Of a stretch of 15,633 nucleotides of DNA, positions 7,554 through 12,909 are shown in pieces. Under the pieces are notes generated by a model, which was not told the DNA's origin, did no database searches, and was given only the letters and a program-made list of their open reading frames with translations. Where the stretch lies: positions 1 to 15,633 of the forward strand of contig NZ_JZWV01000398.1 of NCBI RefSeq assembly GCF_000966975.1. The letters are read 5' to 3'. A program made the translations under genes and the position numbers. The DNA comes from Streptomyces katrae (GTDB taxonomy: Bacteria; Actinomycetota; Actinomycetes; Streptomycetales; Streptomycetaceae). Every line of letters starts with the position of its first letter. The first letter of the stretch is position 1.

Positions 7554-8078
7554 ATGGACCTGCGAAGCGAACCCGAACTGATCGAGGAGCTGCGCCCGCT
7601 GCTCTCCGCCGAAGCCGCCGCGGAGGCCCCCGCCGCCGGAGTGGACGCCGCCGACCTCGAACAGGCCGTCTGGGTGAGGCTCCTCGAACAGGGCCCGCCC
7701 GGCCCCGCACCGGCCGGCCGGGCCCGCTGGCTGAGGCGGGCCGTGCGCGCCGAGGCCCGGCTCGCCCGCCGGCACACGCGGCGCGAGGTCCCGTACGGGG
7801 CGGCCCCCGCGGCCACGGCCGACGAACCCGAGGACGCCCTGCTGCACGGGGAGGAGAACCGCGCCCTCCGATCGGCGGTCGCCCGGTTGCCGGGACGCTG
7901 CCCCGAACTGATAGCCGCACTTCTGTCGCCCCGGGACCTCACATACCGTGAAATCGCAGGAGAGTTGGGTATCTCACAAGGAAGTTTGGGGCCGGTACGT
8001 TCCCGTTGCCTGGGATGTCTGCGCAGAATGCTCGCTGCAGAGGTTGCGGCTCCTGGCCTGTGGGGAAAGGAGCGGTAG
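7554..8078 (+). CDS. Small sigma-70/ECF-like sigma factor
   Basis: This 174-aa protein probably acts as an RNA polymerase sigma subunit. Residues about 30-75 resemble a reduced region 2 (DLEQAVWVRLLEQ then ARWLRRAVRAEARLARR). Residues about 100-160 are a region 4 helix-turn-helix (LRSAVARLPGRCPELIAALL, then LTYREIAGELGISQGSLGPVRSRCLGCLRRML) that would read the -35 element. No anti-sigma gene is adjacent. There is no SD before ATG 7554, and a terminator ends 17 bases upstream, so initiation may be leaderless or inefficient. The last ~50 codons switch to A/T-ending codons (about 22, including AGA, TCA, AGT, GTA), unlike the GC3-rich first part, while still encoding a clean region 4. Its regulon cannot be told from sequence. 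Confidence 0.82.
   Translation: MDLRSEPELIEELRPLLSAEAAAEAPAAGVDAADLEQAVWVRLLEQGPPGPAPAGRARWLRRAVRAEARLARRHTRREVPYGAAPAATADEPEDALLHGEENRALRSAVARLPGRCPELIAALLSPRDLTYREIAGELGISQGSLGPVRSRCLGCLRRMLAAEVAAPGLWGKER
7973..8001 (+). promoter_or_regulatory. Candidate internal promoter for the GNAT gene
   Basis: Inside the sigma-factor gene, CTCACA (7973-7978, 4/6 to TTGACA) and TACGTT (7996-8001, TAnnnT) are separated by 17 bases, with the ATG of the acetyltransferase about 115 bases downstream. It lies in the stretch of abnormal codon usage, which may exist to keep such signals. Confidence 0.3.
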
Positions 8079-8115
8079 ACCAGAGAGCCACCAGGTGAGC
8101 GGGAGGCATGCGCAC

Positions 8116-8622
8116 ATGGGCATGAGCGTGACCATTTCGGCGGCGGCCGCCGAAGACGCCGAGCAGATCTTCAAGCTGCAGTACCTGGCGTTCCAGCGGG
8201 AGGCCGAGCTGTACGGCAACTACCTCATCCAGCCGCTCACCCAGTCCCTGGACTCCCTGAAGCAGGAGCTGGCCACGGACACCGTCCTGGTCGCCCGGCT
8301 CGGTGACGAGGTGGTCGGCACGGTGCGCGGCAGCGTCGGCGAGGACGGCACCGCCAGCATCGCCAAACTGTGCGTCCACCCCCGCCTCCAGGGCCACGGC
8401 CTCGGCGCCCGGCTGCTGCGCGCGGTCGAGGAGGCCCTCGCCGGTCACGGCGGCACCACCCGCTTCCGCCTGCACACCGGTCACAAGAGCGAGTCGAACC
8501 TGCGGCTCTACCGCAAGGCCGGCTACGCGAAGGTGGGCAACCGCACCGCCTCCGACGGCGTGCACCTGGTGATCCTGGAGAAGGACGCCGAGGTCCCCGC
8601 CGACTACACCGTCAGCGCGTAG
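8116..8622 (+). CDS. GNAT family N-acetyltransferase
   Basis: A 168-aa acetyl-CoA-dependent acetyltransferase. The fold is recognisable from VTISAAAAEDAEQI (beta1/alpha1) through VGTVRGSVGEDGTASIAKLCVHP (beta4). The pyrophosphate-binding loop is LQGHGLGARLL (Q/RxxGxG/A), and the C-terminal part NLRLYRKAGYAKVGNR is the usual N/S..LY.K.GF block. Start ATG 8116 has GGGAGG nine bases upstream; ATG 8122 is an internal alternative with poorer spacing. It lies 37 bases after the sigma-factor gene and may be co-transcribed or use a promoter inside it. GNAT substrates cannot be predicted from sequence alone. Confidence 0.9.
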   Translation: MGMSVTISAAAAEDAEQIFKLQYLAFQREAELYGNYLIQPLTQSLDSLKQELATDTVLVARLGDEVVGTVRGSVGEDGTASIAKLCVHPRLQGHGLGARLLRAVEEALAGHGGTTRFRLHTGHKSESNLRLYRKAGYAKVGNRTASDGVHLVILEKDAEVPADYTVSA

Positions 8623-8653
8623 TGCCCGGCGGCCCGTTGAAGGGGAACACCCG

Positions 8654-9070
8654 CTAGCGCTTGGCGCGCAGCCAGAGCATCCCGGTGACCGGAAGGACCA
8701 CCGGGATGAACAGGTAGCCCATCCCGAAGTCCGACCACACGGTCGCGTCGGGGAAGGCCTCGGGCCGGATCAGCGTCCAGGTACCGACGGCCAGCACGCC
8801 CGCGAGCTCGGCGCCGCAGCACACCAGTGCCGCCCGCCGGGCCCGGTCGCCGCCGCGCACGAGCGAGTACGTGATGAACGCGTAGACCAGGGCGGCCGCC
8901 GCCGACAGGGAGTACGCCAGCGGCGCCCGGTCGAACTCCGTGGAGATCTGGTAGGCGGAGCGCGAGACCGCGCCGACCACCATGACCCCGTAGAGCCACA
9001 CCAGCAGCAGCCCCGGCCCGGAGACCAGCCGCTTGCGGGCTTCCGGCGAGGCGGTCGTCGTGTCAGGCAC
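8654..9070 (-). CDS. Small four-helix integral membrane protein
   Basis: A 138-aa protein of unknown function with four predicted helices: GLLLVWLYGVMVVGAV, LAYSLSAAAALVYAFITYSL, ALVCCGAELAGVLAVGTWTL and GYLFIPVVLPVTGMLWL. A charged cytoplasmic loop (RGGDRARR) and a basic C-terminus (RAKR) suggest N-in/C-in. The start is GTG at 9070, inside the last codons of the upstream gene (8-base overlap), so translation is probably coupled. I recognise no family motif. The pair looks like conserved actinobacterial membrane proteins that act together. It ends 31 bases from the convergent GNAT gene, and no strong hairpin is visible between them. Confidence 0.82.
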   Translation of the reverse strand: MPDTTTASPEARKRLVSGPGLLLVWLYGVMVVGAVSRSAYQISTEFDRAPLAYSLSAAAALVYAFITYSLVRGGDRARRAALVCCGAELAGVLAVGTWTLIRPEAFPDATVWSDFGMGYLFIPVVLPVTGMLWLRAKR

Positions 9071-9431
9071 CGGCGGATCCCCAGATGTCGTAGAGGCGCA
9101 CCTCGAGCACGGCGAGGACGACCGCGCCCGCGGCCACCGTCACCGAGCCCCACTTGGTGCGCTCGGTCAGCGAGAGCAGCCCGGCGGCCGGGACCGCCGC
9201 GAAGGCGCCCAGCAGGTAGGCCACGAACAGCACCGTGCCCTGTTCGGGCTTCTCGCCCCGGCCCAGCTGCACCAGGCCGACCACCAGCTGGGCCAGTGCC
9301 AGCAGGGTCACCACGGCCATGCCGATGAAGTGCCAGTCCTTGGTCGGCTGGTCCCGCCATACGGCGTGGCCGCACCAGGCGGCGAGGGCGAGGGCGGCCA
9401 CACCGAGGGCGGCCGTCAGGGCGTCGAGCAT
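9063..9431 (-). CDS. Small four-helix integral membrane protein, first gene of coupled pair
   Basis: A 122-aa protein of unknown function with hydrophobic helices: ALTAALGVAALALAAWCG, FIGMAVVTLLALAQLVVGLV, TVLFVAYLLGAFAAVPAAGLL and VTVAAGAVVLAVLEVRL. The polar loops hold VWRDQPTKDWH and GRGEKPEQG. ATG 9431 is preceded by no clear SD, but a -10-like TAATAC sits nine bases upstream, so the mRNA leader would be only a few bases long. Its 3' end overlaps the next gene by 8 bases, making a two-gene operon. No function can be assigned; co-folding as a hetero-oligomer with its partner is a guess based on the overlap. Confidence 0.8.
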   Translation of the reverse strand: MLDALTAALGVAALALAAWCGHAVWRDQPTKDWHFIGMAVVTLLALAQLVVGLVQLGRGEKPEQGTVLFVAYLLGAFAAVPAAGLLSLTERTKWGSVTVAAGAVVLAVLEVRLYDIWGSAGA

Positions 9432-9440
9432 GCTGCGAGG

Positions 9441-9469
9441 GTATTACGGCCCCGGGAGCCGCCCGTGCA
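9441..9469 (-). promoter_or_regulatory. Candidate promoter of the membrane-protein pair
   Basis: Read on the minus strand: TGCACG (9469-9464), a 17-base spacer, then TAATAC (9446-9441), nine bases before ATG 9431. The -10 is good apart from its last base; the -35 is weak. It fits a very short leader and the missing SD. Confidence 0.4.
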
Positions 9470-9493
9470 GGGGGCGCCGACGGGCCCCCGAGG

Positions 9494-9507
9494 GTGGCCT
9501 TGGCCAC
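9494..9507. repeat. 14-bp inverted repeat GTGGCC-TT-GGCCAC
   Basis: Perfect 6-base arms around TT, in the otherwise featureless non-coding stretch 9470-9627 between the membrane-protein promoter and the met leader. It is 25 bases upstream of the minus-strand -35. Its size suits a dimeric regulator, but GC-rich inverted repeats arise often by chance. Confidence 0.25.
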
Positions 9508-9630
9508 AGCCGGCACCCCCGCCCGGCACCGCGCCGGCCGGGTCGCCAGAGCCCCCTCGGCCGTGCCGTGACTGGTCGGGAGCGCTCGCGGGCAACTCGG
9601 GACGGAGCGCCGGAGACGACCGTTCCCGTC

Positions 9631-9647
9631 CGGAATGCGATCGGAAT
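9631..9647 (+). repeat. Direct repeat CGGAAT spaced 11 bp, upstream of the met leader promoter
   Basis: CGGAAT occurs at 9631-9636 and again at 9642-9647, one helical turn apart. Both lie within an inverted repeat GTCCGGA/TCCGGAC (9628-9634 with 9658-9664). The array ends just before the candidate -35 at 9669, where an activator or repressor of metNIQ would bind. No known regulator is identified. Confidence 0.3.
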
Positions 9648-9668
9648 CCGTCTGCTATCCGGACAACA

Positions 9669-9699
9669 TTGATCGGTGAACCGCCATGTCTGCTTTACT
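9669..9699 (+). promoter_or_regulatory. Candidate promoter for the metNIQ leader
   Basis: TTGATC (9669-9674) and TTTACT (9694-9699) are separated by 19 bases. The second is 7 bases before the uORF ATG at 9707, so transcription could start at or next to that ATG. Each box matches consensus at 4 of 6 positions; moderate support only. Confidence 0.35.
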
Positions 9700-9706
9700 G
9701 GGGCCC

Positions 9707-9793
9707 ATGACCACGACGAGCAGCCGCACCCTTGCGACCGAGGCGACGATGACGCCCGGTGCTCGTTGTATGTGTCGAATGTGCGCCTTCTGA
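9707..9793 (+). CDS. Cys/Met-rich leader peptide (uORF) of metNIQ
   Basis: A 28-codon ORF whose product ends in RCMCRMCAF: three Cys and two Met within six consecutive residues (codons 21-26), then Ala-Phe-stop. A nested start at ATG 9749, with GAGG five bases upstream, would give a 14-residue peptide with the same end. The Cys codons are TGT, TGT, TGC and the intervening Arg is CGA; TGT and CGA are rare in such a genome, which favours ribosome pausing. The methionine importer operon follows 209 bases downstream. Leader peptides rich in the regulated amino acid are classic attenuators (trp, ilv), and Cys-containing leaders have been proposed before cys operons in mycobacteria. The role here is inferred, but codon content, position and RNA pairing agree. 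Confidence 0.7.
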   Translation: MTTTSSRTLATEATMTPGARCMCRMCAF

Positions 9794-9908
9794 GGGCCCC
9801 TTACCGCGGTCTCGCGCCCCGAAGCGAGACGAGCGAGCCACTCCACCGTCCAGGTCACCGCTGACCCACGGACCGGACCCGCTCCAGCCCCGCGCACGTG
9901 TCGACACG
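9771..9908 (+). promoter_or_regulatory. Structured attenuator-like leader RNA upstream of metN
   Basis: Bases 9771-9786, covering the uORF Cys-Arg-Met-Cys codons, pair with 9892-9908: 14 Watson-Crick and 2 G-U pairs, with one bulged base (G9900). Inside this closing helix are a perfect 7-bp hairpin GTCTCGC/GCGAGAC (9809-9815 with 9824-9830) and GGTCA-CCGC-TGACC (9853-9866), the latter extended by CCGT/ACGG. A ribosome stalled on the Cys/Met codons would melt the closing helix. The 3' strand contains the palindrome CGTGTCGACACG (9897-9908), which could fold alone when released. Folded by eye only. Confidence 0.55.
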
Positions 9909-9957
9909 CCTCCTTTGTGACGGTTCGACCCGTATCGCGTCCCCAGATGTTTGCCCC

Positions 9958-9982
9958 GTGCACGGTCCCGCACGCCGTGCAC
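9958..9982 (+). promoter_or_regulatory. 8-bp hairpin just upstream of metN
   Basis: GTGCACGG (9958-9965) pairs perfectly with CCGTGCAC (9975-9982) across a 9-base loop. It ends 11 bases before the GGAA ribosome-binding site (9994-9997). It could be the terminator or pause arm of the leader, or a translation-modulating stem. Confidence 0.5.
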
Positions 9983-10002
9983 TCGACAGCGACGGAATTC
10001 CT

Positions 10003-11058
10003 GTGATCACCACATCGGGCCTCACGAAGGTCTACCAGTCCCGTGGCCGCGAGGTCACCGCCCTGGACGGCGTCGACCTCCACGTCCGCGAGGGCGAGGT
10101 CTACGGAGTCATCGGCCAGAGCGGCGCCGGCAAGTCCTCCCTCATCCGCTGCGTGAACCTGCTGGAACGCCCCACCACCGGCACCGTCACGGTCGACGGC
10201 GTGGAGCTCACCGCCCTCGCCGGCCGCGGCCGGCGCGCCGGCAAGGAGCTCCGCGAGGCCCGCAGCCGCATCGGCATGGTCTTCCAGCACTTCAACCTGC
10301 TGTCCTCCCGGACCGTCCAGGCCAACATCGAGCTCCCCCTGGAGATCCTCGGCGTGGACCGCCGCGAACGCTCCCGCAAGGCCCTGGAGCTCCTCGACCT
10401 CGTCGGCCTCGCCGACAAGGCCAAGGCCTACCCCACCCAGCTCTCCGGCGGACAGAAGCAGCGCGTCGGTATCGCCCGCGCCCTGGCCGGCGACCCCAAG
10501 GTGCTCCTCTCCGACGAGGCCACCAGCGCCCTCGACCCCGAGACCACCCGCTCCATCCTCCAGCTCCTGCGCGACCTCAACCGGCAGCTCGGCCTCACCG
10601 TCCTGCTCATCACGCACGAGATGGACGTCGTCAAGAGCATCTGCGACTCCGCCGCCCTGATGAAGAAGGGCCGGATCATCGAGTCCGGCACCGTCTCCGA
10701 GCTGCTCGCCACCCCCGGCTCCGAGCTCGCCGCCGAACTCTTCCCCGTCAGCGGCACCGCCACCGGCGCGGACCGCACGGTCATCGACGTCACCTTCCAC
10801 GGCGAGGCCGCCACCCAGCCCGTCATCTCCCAGCTGGCGCGCACCTACAACATCGACATCTCGATCCTCGGAGCCGCGATGGACACCGTCGCCGGCCGCC
10901 AGATCGGCCGCATGCGCATCGAGCTGCCCGGCCGCTACGAGGACAACGTGGTCCCCGTCGGCTTCCTGCGCGAGCAGGGCCTCCAGGTCGACGTGGTCGA
11001 CGGGACGGACGACATCGACGACGAGCTGGCCGAACTGGTCAAGGACGGTGCCAAGTGA
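10003..11058 (+). CDS. metN: Methionine ABC importer ATP-binding protein MetN
   Basis: A 351-aa cytoplasmic ATPase that drives uptake of methionine with MetI and MetQ. Walker A is GQSGAGKSS (residues about 38-46) and the signature is LSGGQKQR. Walker B is VLLSDEATSALD, followed by the H-loop ITHEMDVV. The block RCVNLLERPT...FQHFNLLSSRTV is nearly identical to E. coli MetN. Residues about 265-345 form the C-terminal NIL domain (TFHGEAATQPVISQLARTYN...), which in E. coli MetN binds methionine and trans-inhibits transport. GTG 10003 starts where MetN proteins start (ITTSGLTKVY) and has GGAA five bases upstream. The frame stays open to GTG 9898, but that would add 35 non-conserved residues over the leader RNA. 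Its stop overlaps metI by four bases. Confidence 0.95.
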   Translation: MITTSGLTKVYQSRGREVTALDGVDLHVREGEVYGVIGQSGAGKSSLIRCVNLLERPTTGTVTVDGVELTALAGRGRRAGKELREARSRIGMVFQHFNLLSSRTVQANIELPLEILGVDRRERSRKALELLDLVGLADKAKAYPTQLSGGQKQRVGIARALAGDPKVLLSDEATSALDPETTRSILQLLRDLNRQLGLTVLLITHEMDVVKSICDSAALMKKGRIIESGTVSELLATPGSELAAELFPVSGTATGADRTVIDVTFHGEAATQPVISQLARTYNIDISILGAAMDTVAGRQIGRMRIELPGRYEDNVVPVGFLREQGLQVDVVDGTDDIDDELAELVKDGAK

Positions 11059-11723
11059 CCTGGTCCGAAATGCAGCCCCTGCTCACCCAGGGCACCTACG
11101 ACACCCTCTACATGGTCCTGTGGTCCACCCTGGTGACCGTCCTCGGCGGACTGCCCATCGGCATCCTCCTCGTCCTCACCGACAAGGGCGGCCTCCTGCG
11201 GAACCAGCCGCTCAACAAGGCCCTCGGCGTGATCGTGAACATAGGCCGCTCGCTGCCGTTCATCATCCTGCTGATCGCCCTGATCCCGGTCACCACGGCC
11301 GTCGTCGGCACCTTCATCGGCCCCACCGCCATGATCGTCCCGCTGGCCATCGGCGCCGTCCCCTTCTTCGCGCGCCTCGTCGAGACGGCCGTCCGCGAGG
11401 TCGACCACGGCCTGATCGAGGCCGTCGAGTCCATGGGCGGCGGCATCCCCACCCTCGTCGGCAAGGTCCTCCTCCCGCAGGCCCTGCCCTCCCTGGTCGC
11501 CGCCGTCACCACCACCGTCATCACCCTCGTCGGCTACTCCGCCATGGCCGGCGCCGTCGGCGGCGAAGGACTCGGCTCCAAGGCCATCACCTACGGCTTC
11601 CAGCGCTTCGAGACCGGCTTCATGGTCGCCACCGTCGTGGTCCTGATCGCCCTCGTCACGGTGATCCAGCTGATCGGCGACGGCGTGGTGCGCGTCCTCG
11701 CCCGCCGCGGCCGGACAGCCTGA
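11055..11723 (+). CDS. metI: Methionine ABC importer permease MetI
   Basis: A 222-aa inner-membrane permease that forms the translocation pore with MetN. It has about five hydrophobic helices (TLVTVLGGLPIGILLVL, FIILLIALIPVT, MIVPLAIGAVPFF, LVAAVTTTVITLVGYSAM, MVATVVVLIALVTVIQLI). The EAA loop that couples to the ATPase is EAVESMGGGIPTLVGKVLLPQALP. Start GTG 11055 lies in a GTGA overlap with the metN stop and has AAGGA about nine bases upstream, so translation is coupled. A 112-base gap with a hairpin separates it from metQ. Confidence 0.95.
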   Translation: MTWSEMQPLLTQGTYDTLYMVLWSTLVTVLGGLPIGILLVLTDKGGLLRNQPLNKALGVIVNIGRSLPFIILLIALIPVTTAVVGTFIGPTAMIVPLAIGAVPFFARLVETAVREVDHGLIEAVESMGGGIPTLVGKVLLPQALPSLVAAVTTTVITLVGYSAMAGAVGGEGLGSKAITYGFQRFETGFMVATVVVLIALVTVIQLIGDGVVRVLARRGRTA

Positions 11724-11792
11724 GCCCGCCCCGGGCCCCTGAGTTTCCCCACCCGAGAAAGCCCGCACTTGTCGTGCCTGGGCCACCACCAG

Positions 11793-11813
11793 CGGGTCCC
11801 CACCCCGGACCCG
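11793..11813 (+). promoter_or_regulatory. Hairpin in the metI-metQ gap
   Basis: CGGGTCC (11793-11799) pairs with GGACCCG (11807-11813) over a 7-base loop, ending 9 bases before the metQ Shine-Dalgarno. Stems in such gaps often stabilise the mRNA of the binding protein, which is needed in excess over the permease. It could also be a partial terminator. I saw no clear promoter in the gap. Confidence 0.4.
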
Positions 11814-11835
11814 TCCCGCAAGAAAGGCACTCTTC

Positions 11836-12699
11836 GTGCGTAAGAACATCAAGCTCACCGCCTTCGCCGCCGCCTCCGCCGCGCTCGCCCTCGGCCTCAC
11901 CGCCTGCGGCAGCTCCTCGGACCCCTCCTCCACCAAGGCCGACGGCGGCAAGGCCGACGAGAGCAAGCCCCTCGTCATCGCGGCCTCCCCGAGCCCGCAC
12001 GCCGACATCCTGAACTTCGTCAAGGACAAGCTCGCGGCCAAGGAAGGCCTCAAGCTGGAGGTGAAGGAGTTCACCGACTACGTCCTGCCCAACACCGCCA
12101 CCGAGCAGGGCCAGGTCGACGGCAACTACTTCCAGCACAAGCCGTACCTCGACGACTTCAACAAGAAGAACGGCACGCACATCGTGCCCGTCGTGAACGT
12201 GCACCTGGAGCCCCTCGGCCTCTACTCCAAGAAGGTCAAGGCCCTCACCGACATCAAGGCCGGCCAGACCATCGCCGTCCCCAACGACACCACCAACGAG
12301 GGCCGCGCGCTCCAGCTGCTCGCCGCGAACAAGCTGATCACCCTCAAGGACGGCGTCGGCACCACCGCCAAGCTCTCCGACATCACCGACAAGAAGGGCC
12401 TGGAGTTCAAGGAGCTGGAGGCCGCCACGGTCCCGCGCGCCCTGAACGACGTCGACGCCGCCGTCATCAACGGCAACTACGCCCTCGAGGCCAACCTGTC
12501 GCCCGCCAAGGACGCCCTGGTCCTGGAGAAGGCCGAGGGCAACCCGTACGCCAACTTCCTGGCGGTCAAGGACGGCAAGCAGAACGACCCGCGCGTCCAG
12601 AAGCTCGCCAAGCTCCTGAACTCCGACGAGGTCAAGAAGTTCATCGAGGAGAAGTACCAGGGCTCGGTCATCCCGGCCTTCGGCACCCCGGCCGCCTGA
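11836..12699 (+). CDS. metQ: Methionine-binding lipoprotein MetQ (NlpA family)
   Basis: A 287-aa lipoprotein anchored outside the cytoplasmic membrane that captures methionine for MetNI. The signal peptide is MRKNIKLTAF, a hydrophobic stretch, then the lipobox LTAC with the lipidated Cys at residue 24. A Ser/Lys/Asp-rich linker follows. The mature NlpA/MetQ domain shows VIAASPSPHADILNFVKDKL, YFQHKPYLDDFNKKNG, AVPNDTTNEGRALQLLA and DAAVINGNYALEANL, the hallmark blocks of the family. GTG 11836 has AAAGG eight bases upstream. The substrate could include both methionine enantiomers, as for E. coli MetQ. Two abutting hairpins follow the stop and end the operon. Confidence 0.95.
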   Translation: MRKNIKLTAFAAASAALALGLTACGSSSDPSSTKADGGKADESKPLVIAASPSPHADILNFVKDKLAAKEGLKLEVKEFTDYVLPNTATEQGQVDGNYFQHKPYLDDFNKKNGTHIVPVVNVHLEPLGLYSKKVKALTDIKAGQTIAVPNDTTNEGRALQLLAANKLITLKDGVGTTAKLSDITDKKGLEFKELEAATVPRALNDVDAAVINGNYALEANLSPAKDALVLEKAEGNPYANFLAVKDGKQNDPRVQKLAKLLNSDEVKKFIEEKYQGSVIPAFGTPAA

Positions 12700-12746
12700 A
12701 GGAACCTTCCGGCCGCCTGACGAACGGCCCGGCCGACGCCGGACCC

Positions 12747-12780
12747 CGGCCCCGCGCACCCTCCTGGGCACGCGGGGCCG
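12747..12780. terminator. First terminator hairpin after metQ
   Basis: CGGCCCCGCG (12747-12756) pairs perfectly with CGCGGGGCCG (12771-12780): 10 bp, 14-base loop, no T-tract. It is 47 bases after the metQ stop. Confidence 0.75.
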
Positions 12781-12828
12781 CGGGCTGCCCGGGAACCTCC
12801 CCGGGCATGCCCGCTTCCGGGCAGCCCG
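12781..12828. terminator. Second terminator hairpin, directly abutting the first
   Basis: CGGGCTGCCCGG (12781-12792) pairs with CCGGGCAGCCCG (12817-12828), 12 perfect pairs, plus a G-U and an A-U pair inside. The loop contains its own 12-base palindrome CGGGCATGCCCG (12802-12813), so two folds compete. It starts on the base after the first hairpin ends. Confidence 0.7.
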
Positions 12829-12909
12829 GCCCTGCACATCCCCGGGCCGATGCTGCATGCTGTGGCCTACGACCCGCCAAAACGGTCCGTCTCAGGCATG
12901 GAGCTGCGC

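Noticed and set aside
9632..9670. SigR/SigE-type promoter (GGAAT-N18-GTT) at the CGGAAT repeats
   Set aside because: No GTT occurs 18 bases after either GGAAT.
9800..10002. SAM riboswitch upstream of metN
   Set aside because: Searched by eye for SAM-I, SAM-II and SAM-IV core sequences; none is present. The uORF-centred structure explains the region better.
9898..10002. Longer metN starting at GTG 9898
   Set aside because: No SD, the extra 35 residues do not resemble MetN, and the segment overlaps the leader RNA helix.
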